A stretch of DNA of 64,000 nucleotides from Aquibacillus koreensis (GTDB taxonomy: Bacteria > Bacillota > Bacilli > Bacillales > Amphibacillaceae), in NCBI RefSeq assembly GCF_025154055.1, contig NZ_JAOALK010000055.1, forward strand, positions 62,001-126,000. Reading direction: 5' to 3'. Position numbers and translations under genes: made by a program. Each line of letters begins with the position of its first letter. Positions within the stretch are counted from its first letter, which is position 1. Below the pieces are notes generated by a model. The model made no database searches. It worked only from the letters and a program-made list of their open reading frames with translations, and was not told where the DNA came from. This document shows positions 8,337 through 16,982 of the stretch, one piece after another.

Positions 8337-9809
8337 CTATTTTTGACGTTTATCCGGCTCCGGAGAGATTGATTGTGTAGGTCGATACTTTTTCATGCCA
8401 TGTGGTGGGCGTATAAAGTATAACAACAAGTCCTTAGGATGCATTGGTGCAACTGGATTCACATATGGTGTTCCAAGGTTGGTTAGACTTCCGAGATGGA
8501 TAATTAATAAGACCAAGCCAACAACTAAGCCAAAGTTTCCAAATGCCCCTGCCAAAATAATTAACATAAACCGTGCGATCCGTAGTGTGGCACTTAATAT
8601 ATAATTTGGTATAACAAATGATGAGATTGCAGAAATCGCTACTACAATAATTAGGGTATTACTTACTAATCCCGCATCAACAGCTGCTTGTCCAATAACG
8701 ATACCCCCAACAATACCGATCGTTTGGCCGATTTTAGTCGGTAATCTTACCCCTGCTTCCCTTAATAACTCTAAGGCTATTTCTAGAATTAATGCCTCCA
8801 CTAAAGGTGGAAATGGTACTCTGTCCCGAGACTCTGCTAGCGACATTAAAATCGTTTGTGGAATAATTTCATAGCTATACGTTGTAGCAGAAACGTATAA
8901 GGCAGTAAAACATAAGGTAACGATAAAAGCGACATAGCGCATCCATTTGACTAATGTCCCTACAATCCAACGTTGGTTGTTATCATCCGGAGATTCAAAG
9001 AACTCAAAGAAGTTTGTAGGTGTAGTAAATGCATTTGGACTGTGATCCGTTAGTCCTGCGATTTTTCCAGAGGCCAATTTATTTACTACCACATCTGGAC
9101 GTTCTGTTGTGAAAAATTGAGGGAATACGGAGTGTGGACTATTATCAATTAATTGTACAAACATACTACTATCCGCAACGATATCTGTTTTTACATTAGA
9201 GATCCTGTTCTCTAATTCTTTTAACAAATCAGGATTGACGATGTCTTCAATATATAAAAGAAAAACAGAGGTATTGGACAGGTCTCCTATTGCAAATTTC
9301 TTCACTTTTAATTTTGGTGTGTTGAGCCTTCTTCTAATTAAAGATATATTTGTATTCATAGACTCAACAAATGAATCATGTGCACCAGTGATTATACTTT
9401 CTGTTTCTGACTGTGAGATCGACCTTTCTTTTGGACCAAAAGCATTCACAATATAGGTTTCTTTTTTATCAAAAATAGCTACATAACCTTTTAATATAGC
9501 TTGTACAGTATCATCACTTGTTTTCACTTTTTGATATTGTTTTCTTTCCATTAATGAATGAAATTCTTCTGATCGAATCGAAGTTAAAGGTTCCACTATA
9601 TCCCGATTAAACATATTTGGCTCAATTAAATGGCCGAAAAATAAAATAGTGATGCCAATTTGATCGAAGGATTGTTCAACTAAATCATCACAGTTACTAA
9701 ATTCCTGTTTAATTGCTTCAAGTGTAGGCTTTTGTTTTTGCTTATGTATAGTTGATTCACGCTGGCTATTCTCTTGCTTATCTTTAAGTAAAAAGCGAAA
9801 AAAACTCAA
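8337..9809 (-). CDS. GerA-family spore germination protein (GerAA-like)
   Basis: A subunit of a GerA-type germinant receptor, about 490 residues from TTG 9809. That codon has GGAGG 8 bases upstream; ATG 9824 contains the GGAGG within its own first codons and so is less likely. The large N-terminal soluble domain (about residues 1-285) includes the family pattern around DDVVNKLASGKIAGLTDHSPN. It is followed by about five membrane helices starting at WMRYVAFIVTLCFTALYVS, with the conserved VPFPPLVEALILEIALELLREAGVRLP split across them. Receptors of this type form nutrient-gated channels in the spore inner membrane. A forespore SigG promoter is expected upstream, but I could only see a weak candidate. 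Confidence 0.9.
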   Translation of the reverse strand: MSFFRFLLKDKQENSQRESTIHKQKQKPTLEAIKQEFSNCDDLVEQSFDQIGITILFFGHLIEPNMFNRDIVEPLTSIRSEEFHSLMERKQYQKVKTSDDTVQAILKGYVAIFDKKETYIVNAFGPKERSISQSETESIITGAHDSFVESMNTNISLIRRRLNTPKLKVKKFAIGDLSNTSVFLLYIEDIVNPDLLKELENRISNVKTDIVADSSMFVQLIDNSPHSVFPQFFTTERPDVVVNKLASGKIAGLTDHSPNAFTTPTNFFEFFESPDDNNQRWIVGTLVKWMRYVAFIVTLCFTALYVSATTYSYEIIPQTILMSLAESRDRVPFPPLVEALILEIALELLREAGVRLPTKIGQTIGIVGGIVIGQAAVDAGLVSNTLIIVVAISAISSFVIPNYILSATLRIARFMLIILAGAFGNFGLVVGLVLLIIHLGSLTNLGTPYVNPVAPMHPKDLLLYFIRPPHGMKKYRPTQSISPEPDKRQK

Positions 9810-9940
9810 ATCATATACCTCCATCCAGACGTGACTTAAATATAAGTTTTACAATAACCTACATAACTATTCATCGTGGGACAGAGGGACAGGCACTGCA
9901 TCTAAATTTTATGGTCACCCTAAAAATTGACATGATTCCT

Positions 9941-9967
9941 TAACAAATGACATGATTTATCCGATAT
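9941..9967 (+). promoter_or_regulatory. SigD promoter for the fliS operon
   Basis: TAAC (9941-9944), a 15-bp spacer and TCCGATAT (9960-9967) match SigD TAAA-N15-GCCGATAT at 10 of 12 positions. The site lies 90 bases before fliS and shares CCGATATAAAAAG with the flaG promoter. It explains how fliS is expressed although it is separated from fliD. Confidence 0.85.
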
Positions 9968-10056
9968 AAAAAGTAACATACATAGATGTGTGTCTATCTG
10001 ACTTTAGAATTTTCATTTTATAGATATATGCAATATTAAAAGGAGTGTCCTAACCA

Positions 10057-10455
10057 ATGTCATACCAACAGTATCAGACATACAAGAATAATTCTGTGAA
10101 CACTGCGTCACCTGGAGAATTAACGTTAATGCTATACAATGGTTGTCTCAAGTTTATCAAACAAGCAAAACGTGATATCGAAGCAAAGAATTATGAACAG
10201 AAAAATACTAACATCCAAAAAGCACAAAAGATCATCCAAGAGTTAATGATAACGATGGACCAAAACGCACCGATTGCACAAGAAATCATGCCATTATATG
10301 ACTTCATTAATCGCCAATTGATGGATGCGAACTTAAAAAATGATGTTGCTTTTCTTGATGAAGCGGAAGGATTAGTGACTGAATTCCGTGACACATGGAA
10401 AGAGGTTATTAAGCTATCTCGTCAAAAACAATATGGACAAGGTGCAAATTTCTAA
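10057..10455 (+). CDS. fliS: Flagellin export chaperone FliS
   Basis: FliS binds newly made flagellin in the cytoplasm, prevents premature polymerisation and delivers it to the export gate. The 132-residue length and all-helical sequence are normal. The conserved start is visible: YQTYKNNSVNTASPGELTLMLYNGCLKFI, with the Tyr-rich N-terminus and the ASPGELTLMLYNG signature (about residues 17-29). A good AGGAG ribosome binding site precedes ATG 10057. Its stop codon overlaps the fliT start by one base (TAATG), indicating translational coupling. A dedicated SigD promoter stands upstream. Confidence 0.95.
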   Translation: MSYQQYQTYKNNSVNTASPGELTLMLYNGCLKFIKQAKRDIEAKNYEQKNTNIQKAQKIIQELMITMDQNAPIAQEIMPLYDFINRQLMDANLKNDVAFLDEAEGLVTEFRDTWKEVIKLSRQKQYGQGANF

Positions 10456-10805
10456 TGAGTCGAATGAAAAAACTTCATGAAGTAACGATCCGATTACATG
10501 AAGCAGTCGCAAAAGACAGCGAAGACCAACGCGAAGAGAAAATTGAGAAAATTAATCATTTGTTACAAGAGCGTGAAGAAATATTAAAAGAAGTGAAGCC
10601 ACCCTACACGGATGCAGAAAAACAGATTGGAAGACACTTACTCCCAATCAATCAAGAAATCGATGATAAGCTTCAATCTGTATTTTTCGAAATAAAGAAA
10701 GATATGGCTACCATGAAAAAGAAGAAATCTAGCAATACGAAATATACAAACCCATACAAAAACCTATCTAACTACGACGGTATGTTTTTAGACCATAAGA
10801 AATAG
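10455..10805 (+). CDS. fliT: FliT-like flagellar chaperone
   Basis: Small helical protein of 116 residues in the FliT position, translationally coupled to fliS. FliT proteins chaperone the cap protein FliD and in some species modulate flagellar regulators. The N-terminal helices (LHEVTIRLHEAVAKD ... REEKIEKINHLLQEREEIL) fit the FliT helical bundle. The C-terminus is basic (KKKKSS) and ends in a polar tail, YDGMFLDHKK. FliT sequences diverge strongly, so the identification rests mainly on gene order and helical character. It is followed after 8 bases by a third small gene in the same transcript. Confidence 0.75.
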   Translation: MSRMKKLHEVTIRLHEAVAKDSEDQREEKIEKINHLLQEREEILKEVKPPYTDAEKQIGRHLLPINQEIDDKLQSVFFEIKKDMATMKKKKSSNTKYTNPYKNLSNYDGMFLDHKK

Positions 10806-10813
10806 GTGATTTT

Positions 10814-11197
10814 TTGACGGAATTAAATGAAGAACAACATTACATGTTAACGCAATACAAGGAGTTACTGTCAGGCATGCGTGAAGGCTTAAGTTACATA
10901 CAAGCAAACCTAACAGAAGAAGCACCACCACAAGTGTCACAGGTGTTTCAGGATTTACTTGTAGCTTTTGAGCAAATTAACAAGGTTCACAGTCAGATGT
11001 TGATCATATTTAATGATCATCCTAAAGTTGTTGAGCTAGTAGAACAGTATAAGTCAGTAGTTGAAGATCTAACGCTTTGGTTTAAGGTTGATTCCAATCA
11101 AGCGAAGCAACAATTATTAACAGATAAAGTTCTACCTGCTTTTGATGAATGGAAAAACAATACGGACCAATTTTTAAAACCTTATATCACGCATTAA
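10814..11197 (+). CDS. Unknown third gene of the fliS-fliT operon
   Basis: Predicted 127-residue acidic, helical protein beginning at TTG 10814, with AGGTGA 5 bases before it. It contains three or four amphipathic helices (YMLTQYKELLSGMREGLSYI; VSQVFQDLLVAFEQINKVHSQ; PKVVELVEQYKSVVEDL; TDKVLPAFDEWKNNTDQFL) and no Cys or membrane segment. It lies 8 bases after fliT and is followed directly by a terminator, so it is very likely part of the SigD-driven flagellar operon. A chaperone-like or adaptor role is an inference from that context. I do not recognise a characterised family. Confidence 0.7.
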   Translation: MTELNEEQHYMLTQYKELLSGMREGLSYIQANLTEEAPPQVSQVFQDLLVAFEQINKVHSQMLIIFNDHPKVVELVEQYKSVVEDLTLWFKVDSNQAKQQLLTDKVLPAFDEWKNNTDQFLKPYITH

Positions 11198-11199
11198 AT

Positions 11200-11230
11200 A
11201 AAAACCCCAACTTCAGAAGTTGGGGTTTTT
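11200..11230 (+). terminator. Terminator of the fliS operon
   Basis: A 15-bp stem from AAAAACCCCAACTTC (11200-11214) to GAAGTTGGGGTTTTT (11216-11230). The tight loop and T-run make this a very strong intrinsic terminator. Confidence 0.95.
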
Positions 11231-11398
11231 CGGACTTAATAATAGATAAGCATTCTTCCTTTCCAAAAAACATCACTTTTTGTCATATTATATCTTTATA
11301 TCAATCGACAAAATTCTTTGTGTGTTAACTAGATGTAAAAACAGTAAAGGTTCTGACAAATTTGTGTCCGAATCGTTGACAAAGTATAAAAAATCTTT

Positions 11399-11424
11399 GT
11401 TTAGGCAGGAATCGGACAGGGTAT
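11399..11424 (+). promoter_or_regulatory. SigB general-stress promoter for hpf
   Basis: GTTTAG (11399-11404), a 14-bp spacer and GGGTAT (11419-11424) match the SigB consensus GTTTAA-N12-15-GGGWAW closely. A TTGACA at 11376-11381 and a SigH-like AGGTTCT/CCGAAT pair (11348-11373) lie just upstream. In B. subtilis hpf (yvyD) is controlled by SigB and SigH. Confidence 0.8.
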
Positions 11425-11469
11425 TCTAGAAATATACTATACATAAGGATGAAAGGAGGACACTATATT

Positions 11470-12033
11470 ATGAAATATAACATCCGAGGAGAGAATGTTG
11501 AGGTAACAAGTCCAATCAAGGAGTACATCGAGAAAAAAGTAGGGAAACTAGAGCGCTACTTTGATACTACGCCAACATCAGATGTGAACGTAAATATAAG
11601 TGTCTATAATGATGAACAGCAAATCGAGGTAACTATTCCAATGACAGATCTTTTACTTCGTGCAGAGGAGAATCATACAGATTTATATGCTGCCATCGAC
11701 CTTGTAGTAGATAAACTAGAGCGACAAATTAGAAAATATAAAACGAAAATAAATCGTAAAGTTCGACAAAATGGTGCACCGAAACACGTATTTGCTGAAA
11801 TGGAAAAAGAAGCATTTTTACAGAGGGAAGCAGAAGCTTTAGAAGATGAGGATGGTTTCGAGATTGTTCGTAATAAACGATTCGATCTTAAACCAATGGA
11901 TTCTGAGGAAGCAATTCTACAAATGGATATGTTAGGGCACGCATTCTATGTATTTACAAATGCGGTCTCTGGTAATACAAACGTTGTTTATCGTCGAAAA
12001 GACGGGCGTTATGGTTTAATTGAACCAAGCTAA
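11470..12033 (+). CDS. hpf: Ribosome hibernation promoting factor, long form
   Basis: Long-form HPF (YvyD/RaiA type), 187 residues, which dimerises 70S ribosomes into inactive 100S particles in stationary phase or stress. The N-terminal beta-alpha domain (KYNIRGENVEVTSPIKEYIEKKVGKL, through AAIDLVVDKLERQIRKYK) binds near the decoding centre. The C-terminal domain, about residues 130-187 (FDLKPMDSEEAILQMDMLGH ... VVYRRKDGRYGLIEP), provides dimerisation. ATG 11470 lies 10 bases after AGGAGG; the in-frame ATG at 11449 precedes that site and is unlikely. The upstream SigB-type promoter fits the known stress control of this gene. It is followed by a terminator, and a small unknown gene separates it from secA. 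Confidence 0.95.
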   Translation: MKYNIRGENVEVTSPIKEYIEKKVGKLERYFDTTPTSDVNVNISVYNDEQQIEVTIPMTDLLLRAEENHTDLYAAIDLVVDKLERQIRKYKTKINRKVRQNGAPKHVFAEMEKEAFLQREAEALEDEDGFEIVRNKRFDLKPMDSEEAILQMDMLGHAFYVFTNAVSGNTNVVYRRKDGRYGLIEPS

Positions 12034-12050
12034 CTCGAGTACTTAAATCA

Positions 12051-12084
12051 AGGTGATTCCACTACTAGTGGTATCACCTTTTTA
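12051..12084 (+). terminator. Terminator of hpf
   Basis: AGGTGATTCCAC (12051-12062) pairs with GTGGTATCACCT (12068-12079), with one central mismatch, and is followed by TTTTTATT. Confidence 0.9.
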
Positions 12085-12154
12085 TTATTTCTGGTTCTTT
12101 TTGAAATATGTTGTGTATGCGGTAAATTTGTATATACTGCGGCGTAACAGAAAG

Positions 12155-12398
12155 ATAAGGAGTCTGTACAACGCAAGCGGTCATGAGATCCCTTATTTCC
12201 CCATTTTAATCCAATTTTGAATCTAAGCGGTCATACAGTACGCTATTTTAACATACTGTCATCTAAATCAATGCAATTAGGCAAAATAACGGATCTGGTG
12301 GCCGCCAAAATCGTATAATCTTGGATTTTAGTTCAATAACGGATCTCATGACCGCCAAGATCACCTTAGATATTTTAGCGGATATGGGATCCCTTATT
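12155..12398. repeat. Cluster of six copies of a 21-bp intergenic motif
   Basis: The 12080-12642 gap holds six copies of the motif GCGGTCATGAGATCCCTTATT in mixed orientation: minus 12155-12174 (diverged), plus 12177-12197, plus 12227-12247 (diverged in the middle), minus 12285-12305, minus 12335-12355, plus 12378-12398. The ends (GCGG and TTATT) and GGATC/GATCC core are best conserved. Spacers are 2 to 37 bases. Opposed copies can form stem-loops. No ORF spans the cluster. Beyond 12400 the gap is AT-rich with no clear feature. Confidence 0.8.
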
Positions 12399-12642
12399 TA
12401 CATATCTATCACATCGTCGCCTCCCGAAAACGATGCATTTTCCATCATGTAAAAAAATAAATTTATAAAACATGGAAAATTATGTATTGTAAACCAATCC
12501 TATAGATATAATTGAATTTCCCACTACCAATATGATGTTTTCCATTATTCGACAAAGCAAATAAGCTAAATATAGTGATTCGCGCCATTTTAATAAACAT
12601 GATATAAAAGTGTTAGATATCCTCAAGAGGGGGCGTATTCTT

Positions 12643-12876
12643 TTGAAAAGTGATGAGTTGGGAATTGATTTGATCCATCAGAAGCTAGAACAACATGAAC
12701 ATACGATTACGCAGCTTTTAGCGATTATTGCAATTAATAATAAAAAAATTACGGAATTAAGCAGGAGACAGGCAAAGCTTGAGCAAATTGCTATGGATCA
12801 GACACCCTTTTATTTTTCTAACTCTTCGCATCGAGTACCTCCAATCTCCCCGAATACGTTCCAAAAAAATAAGTAG
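12643..12876 (+). CDS. Small hypothetical protein upstream of secA
   Basis: A 77-residue protein starting at TTG 12643, 8-10 bases after a GAGGGGG ribosome binding site; the open frame extends to 12610, but that would place the site inside the coding region. The N-terminal two thirds is an amphipathic helix with heptad-like spacing (IHQKLEQHEHTITQLLAIIAINNKKITELSRRQAKLEQ), suggesting a coiled-coil dimer. The C-terminal tail is polar and Pro/Ser-rich. No conserved motif is recognised. In B. subtilis hpf is followed directly by secA, so this gene and the repeat cluster are additions here. It has its own terminator, so it is not coupled to secA. Confidence 0.6.
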   Translation: MKSDELGIDLIHQKLEQHEHTITQLLAIIAINNKKITELSRRQAKLEQIAMDQTPFYFSNSSHRVPPISPNTFQKNK

Positions 12877-12904
12877 CTGGTCCCCTTGGCTACTTATTTT
12901 TTAT
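12864..12904 (+). terminator. Terminator before secA
   Basis: AAAAAATAAGTAGC (12864-12877) pairs with GCTACTTATTTTTT (12889-12902). It overlaps the end of the small gene's coding region. Confidence 0.9.
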
Positions 12905-13035
12905 CGTTCTTACATACTAGCACGATTTCTTGTCATTGCTAGTCCCTAGTGTTATTATTAAGAATGGTTATGTAATTACAATTATAATTAAATTTAAGTA
13001 CCAAAAGTTTTCTTAACAATAGAGGAGCGTTTATT

Positions 13036-15546
13036 ATGCGTGGATTACTAAAGAAAGTCTTTGGGGATGGTAACCAACGTCAATTGAAGGGTTTGCAAAC
13101 GTACGTAGACCAAATTGAAGCGCTGGAAGCCGATATGGAAAAGCTATCAGATGAACAACTAAAGAGTAAAACAGAGGAATTTAAAAAACGTTATCAAGAC
13201 GGTGAAACGCTTGATGATTTAATGGTTGAAGCATATGCGGTTGTTCGTGAAGCAGCAAAACGCGTACTTAACATGCGCCCATTCCCTGTCCAATTACAAG
13301 GTGCGGTTGCCTTGCATGAAGGTAACATTGCAGAGATGAAAACAGGGGAAGGTAAAACATTAGCTTCAACAATGCCAGCTTATTTAAATGCGTTAACTGG
13401 TAAAGGTATACATGTTATTACCGTCAACGAATACCTAGCGGATCGTGATGCGCGCGAAATGGGCAAGCTATACGAATTCCTTGGCTTAACGGTGGGCATG
13501 AATAGCAATAGCATGACAAAAGAGGAAAAAAGAGCTGCGTATTTAGCAGATATCACATATGGTACAAACAATGAATTTGGCTTTGATTACTTGCGTGACA
13601 ACATGGTGTTGTACAAAGAACAAATGGTACAACGTCCATTACATTTTGCGATTATTGATGAGGTTGACTCGATTTTAATTGATGAAGCGAGAACACCATT
13701 AATTATATCTGGGTCTGCAAAGAAATCTGCGAGTCTTTATCAGCAAGCAAACTCTTTTGTTCGCATGCTGAAAAACGATGAAGATTACACATATGATGAG
13801 AAGACAAAAGGCGTACAGCTTACCGAAGAAGGTATTAATAAAGCGGAACGGTCTTTTGGCATCGAAAATTTATTTGATTTAAATAATGTAACGTTAACGC
13901 ACCATATTAATCAGGCGTTAAAAGCGCATGTATCGATGCACCGTGATACAGATTATGTTGTAGAAGAGGACCAAGTAGTGATTGTTGACCAATTTACGGG
14001 TCGTCTTATGAAAGGTCGTCGTTACAGTGATGGATTGCACCAAGCAATTGAAGCGAAGGAAGGCTTGCAAATTCAAAATGAAAGCATGACCTTAGCATCG
14101 ATTACGTTCCAGAACTTTTTCCGTATGTATGAAAAGCTTGCTGGTATGACTGGTACGGCGAAAACGGAAGAAGAAGAATTCCGCAATATCTATAATATGG
14201 ATGTTATCGCGATTCCTACGAACCGTGAGATTGTCCGTGATGATAAGGCTGATCTCATTTATAAGACAATGGAAGGTAAATTCAAAGCCGTTGTAGATGA
14301 GATCAAACAACGTAATGAAAAGGGGCAACCGGTACTTGTTGGTACGGTTGCTGTTGAAACATCTGAATTGATTTCTACGTTATTAAAACGTGCGGGTGTG
14401 AAGCACAATGTCTTAAACGCGAAAAACCACTACCGTGAAGCAGAAATCATTGAAGATGCTGGCCAACGTGGTTCCGTAACAATCGCAACAAACATGGCTG
14501 GTCGTGGTACAGACATTAAACTTGGCGACGGTGTGAAAGAGCTTGGTGGTCTTGCGGTAGTTGGTACCGAGCGTCATGAATCACGCCGTATTGATAATCA
14601 GTTACGTGGACGTTCTGGTCGTCAAGGGGATCCGGGTGTGACGCAGTTCTACCTATCCATGGAAGATGAACTGATGCGCCGCTTCGGTTCTGACAACATG
14701 AAAGCAATGATGGATCGTCTTGGCATGGATGATTCGCAACCAATCGAAAGTAAAATGGTTTCTCGTGCAGTAGAATCAGCACAAAAACGTGTGGAAGGTA
14801 ATAACTTTGATGCGCGTAAAACAATTCTTTCTTATGATGATGTTTTACGTCAACAACGTGAAATTATCTACAAGCAACGTTTTGACGTGATCGATTCTGA
14901 TAACCTACGTGATATCATAGAACAAATGATTCAGACGACTGTCGAGAGTGTTGTATCTACGCATACGGCAGAAGATGATGAAGAAAAATGGAATACGCAA
15001 GCACTTATCGAGTACTTGCATGCGAACTTATTAGAGCAAGAGCATATTTCTGAAGAGGATCTAAAAGGCAAAGAGCCACAAGAAATGATCGATTTGATCA
15101 CGGAGAAGATCAAAAAGAAATACGATCAAAAAGAAGAAGAAATGTCTTCCGAGCAAATGCGTGAATTTGAAAAAGTTATCCTACTTCGTACAGTGGATAC
15201 GAAATGGATGGACCACATTGACCAAATGGATCAATTGCGCCAAGGTATTCACCTTCGTGCTTATGGACAAAATGATCCACTACGCGAATACCAAATGGAA
15301 GGTTTCGCGATGTTTGAGGCAATGGTAGACTCTATTAACGAAGAAGTAGCTCGTTATGTGATGAAAGCTCAAATTCGTGAAAACCTGAAACGTGAAGAAG
15401 TAGTGAAAGATGCAAAAGCTGTTTCCGGTGGAGACGGGAAGAAAGAAAAAGTAAAACGACCATTTGTGAAATCAGAAAACGTAGGTCGAAATGATCCATG
15501 TCCATGTGGTAGTGGTAAAAAATATAAACAATGTCACGGACGTTAA
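13036..15546 (+). CDS. secA: Preprotein translocase ATPase SecA
   Basis: SecA is the ATP-driven motor that pushes unfolded precursor proteins through the SecYEG channel. The 836-residue length is normal. Visible motifs include Walker A MKTGEGKT (residues 101-108), the DEAD-like [17 protein letters not shown] (Walker B), the NBD2 helicase motif [14 protein letters not shown] with [10 protein letters not shown] following, and a helical wing/scaffold region. The C-terminus is a zinc-binding tail, [14 protein letters not shown], of the kind that contacts SecB or ribosomes in other bacteria. A GAGGAG ribosome binding site precedes ATG 13036. It stands directly upstream of prfB, with a hairpin between them. 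Confidence 0.98.
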   Translation: MRGLLKKVFGDGNQRQLKGLQTYVDQIEALEADMEKLSDEQLKSKTEEFKKRYQDGETLDDLMVEAYAVVREAAKRVLNMRPFPVQLQGAVALHEGNIAEMKTGEGKTLASTMPAYLNALTGKGIHVITVNEYLADRDAREMGKLYEFLGLTVGMNSNSMTKEEKRAAYLADITYGTNNEFGFDYLRDNMVLYKEQMVQRPLHFAIIDEVDSILIDEARTPLIISGSAKKSASLYQQANSFVRMLKNDEDYTYDEKTKGVQLTEEGINKAERSFGIENLFDLNNVTLTHHINQALKAHVSMHRDTDYVVEEDQVVIVDQFTGRLMKGRRYSDGLHQAIEAKEGLQIQNESMTLASITFQNFFRMYEKLAGMTGTAKTEEEEFRNIYNMDVIAIPTNREIVRDDKADLIYKTMEGKFKAVVDEIKQRNEKGQPVLVGTVAVETSELISTLLKRAGVKHNVLNAKNHYREAEIIEDAGQRGSVTIATNMAGRGTDIKLGDGVKELGGLAVVGTERHESRRIDNQLRGRSGRQGDPGVTQFYLSMEDELMRRFGSDNMKAMMDRLGMDDSQPIESKMVSRAVESAQKRVEGNNFDARKTILSYDDVLRQQREIIYKQRFDVIDSDNLRDIIEQMIQTTVESVVSTHTAEDDEEKWNTQALIEYLHANLLEQEHISEEDLKGKEPQEMIDLITEKIKKKYDQKEEEMSSEQMREFEKVILLRTVDTKWMDHIDQMDQLRQGIHLRAYGQNDPLREYQMEGFAMFEAMVDSINEEVARYVMKAQIRENLKREEVVKDAKAVSGGDGKKEKVKRPFVKSENVGRNDPCPCGSGKKYKQCHGR

Positions 15547-15552
15547 GGTTTT

Positions 15553-15581
15553 GAAGACACTTCCTCCTTGGAAGTGTCTTC
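15553..15581 (+). terminator. Hairpin between secA and prfB
   Basis: A 12-bp perfect stem, GAAGACACTTCC (15553-15564) with GGAAGTGTCTTC (15570-15581), not followed by a T-run. It may slow or partly terminate transcription, or stabilise the secA mRNA 3' end, while letting prfB be read through. Confidence 0.6.
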
Positions 15582-15617
15582 CCATCTGTACGGAACAAAT
15601 CATATGAGGTGAAATAA

Positions 15618-16719
15618 ATGGAATTAGCAGAAATAAGACATGAGTTAGAAAGTATGGCTAAACGTTTAGCGGACTTTAGGGGGTCTCTTTGACTTAGAGG
15701 AAAAGAGAGCCCGTATTGCTGAACTAGAAGAAGTAATGTCAGACCCTACTTTTTGGGACGATCAACAAGAAGCACAAAAAGTAATTAATGAAGTAAATGG
15801 TTTAAAAGATCTCGTGCATACCTATGATCAACATGTAGAGAACCACGAGAATTTGGAAGTGTCCTACGAGCTAGTAAAAGAAGAAGACGATGCAGATCTT
15901 CGTGAGGAACTAGAATCAGAGGTAAGTGAGCTAACGGCTGCGTTAAACGAGTTTGAATTGTTTATGTTATTGAGTGAGCCATATGATAAAAACAATGCAA
16001 TTCTAGAGCTTCACCCTGGTGCTGGTGGTACCGAGTCACAAGACTGGGCGAGCATGTTACTTCGTATGTACACTCGTTGGGCAGAGTCGAAGAACTTTAA
16101 AGTGGAAACAATGGATTATCTGCCTGGTGAAGAAGCTGGTGTGAAGAGTGTTACGTTGTTGATCAAAGGTCACAATGCATACGGTTATTTAAAGGCTGAA
16201 AAAGGGGTACACCGCTTGGTTCGTATTTCGCCTTTTGACTCGTCAGGTCGTCGTCATACGTCATTTGTGTCGTGTGAAGTAATGCCGGAATTGGATGATG
16301 ACATCGATATTGAAATTAGAACAGAAGACATTAAGATTGATACGTATCGAGCAAGTGGTGCAGGTGGACAACACATTAACACAACTGACTCTGCAGTTCG
16401 TATCACACATATACCAACCAACTCGGTCGTTACATGTCAATCCGAGCGTTCACAAATCAAGAACCGTGAACAAGCGATGAAGATGTTAAAAGCAAAACTA
16501 TATCAATTAGAAATCGAAAGGCAACAGCAAGAATTAAATGACATCCGTGGTGAGCAAAAAGAGATCGGCTGGGGTAGCCAGATTCGTTCTTATGTGTTCC
16601 ACCCATACTCGATGGTAAAAGATCACCGCACCAACCATGAAGTTGGAAATACACAAGGTGTAATGGACGGGGATCTAGATCCGTTTATTGATGCATATTT
16701 ACGTTCACAGATGAATTAA
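15618..16719 (+). CDS. prfB: Peptide chain release factor 2, with programmed +1 frameshift
   Basis: RF2 recognises UGA and UAA stop codons and triggers peptide release. Translation starts at ATG 15618 after GAGGTGA. Frame 0 meets an in-frame TGA at 15690-15692 (codon 25). A +1 shift there (CTT TGA C read as CTT then GAC from 15691) gives a 366-residue protein, the usual RF2 length. The catalytic GGQ motif (GAGGQHIN) and the stop-codon-reading SPF motif ([14 protein letters not shown]) are present. The in-frame UGA makes expression autoregulatory: when RF2 is scarce, ribosomes shift and make more. A gene caller starting at 15736 would miss the N-terminus. It ends at a strong terminator. Confidence 0.97.
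15678..15693 (+). promoter_or_regulatory. prfB recoding (frameshift) signal
   Basis: AGGGGG (15678-15683) acts as the internal Shine-Dalgarno-like stimulator three bases before CTTTGAC, the slippery CUU followed by UGA and C. This arrangement is the classical RF2 +1 frameshift cassette. Confidence 0.97.
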
Positions 16720-16724
16720 TAAGG

Positions 16725-16757
16725 AAGCTCTCTTCTTTTGGGAAGAGAGCTTTTTCT
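16725..16757 (+). terminator. Terminator of prfB
   Basis: AAGCTCTCTTC (16725-16735) pairs with GAAGAGAGCTT (16742-16752), followed by TTTCT. Confidence 0.9.
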
Positions 16758-16779
16758 ATGCAGCAATAATCAGGAGATA

Positions 16780-16892
16780 CTGATTTATGTGCTAAAGTCA
16801 CTGAATTATTAGGAAAACTTACTGAATAATAGATGTAAGACCCTGAATCAGGTGTCGATTTCACTGAATAACACTTGAAAGTAACTGAATTA
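16780..16892. repeat. 21-bp phased repeat array, copy 1
   Basis: The word CTGAAT (CTGATT in the first unit) recurs at 16780, 16801, 16822, 16843, 16864 and 16885, exactly 21 bases apart each time. Each unit resembles ACTGAATTATT plus a less conserved stretch often ending AAGT. The same array, about 85% similar over its length by eye, recurs on the other side of the K+ channel gene at 17757. Confidence 0.85.
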
Positions 16893-16982
16893 CCTCCTAT
16901 AAAAAATCATCATGTAGTCATTCTTGCTAGAGTCTTATGATAAAATGATATGGTGAAAACTTCCTTAATGGAGCGATGAACC

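Noticed and set aside
12155-12398. CRISPR array
   Set aside because: Repeats occur in both orientations with spacers of 2 to 37 bases, and no cas genes are present.
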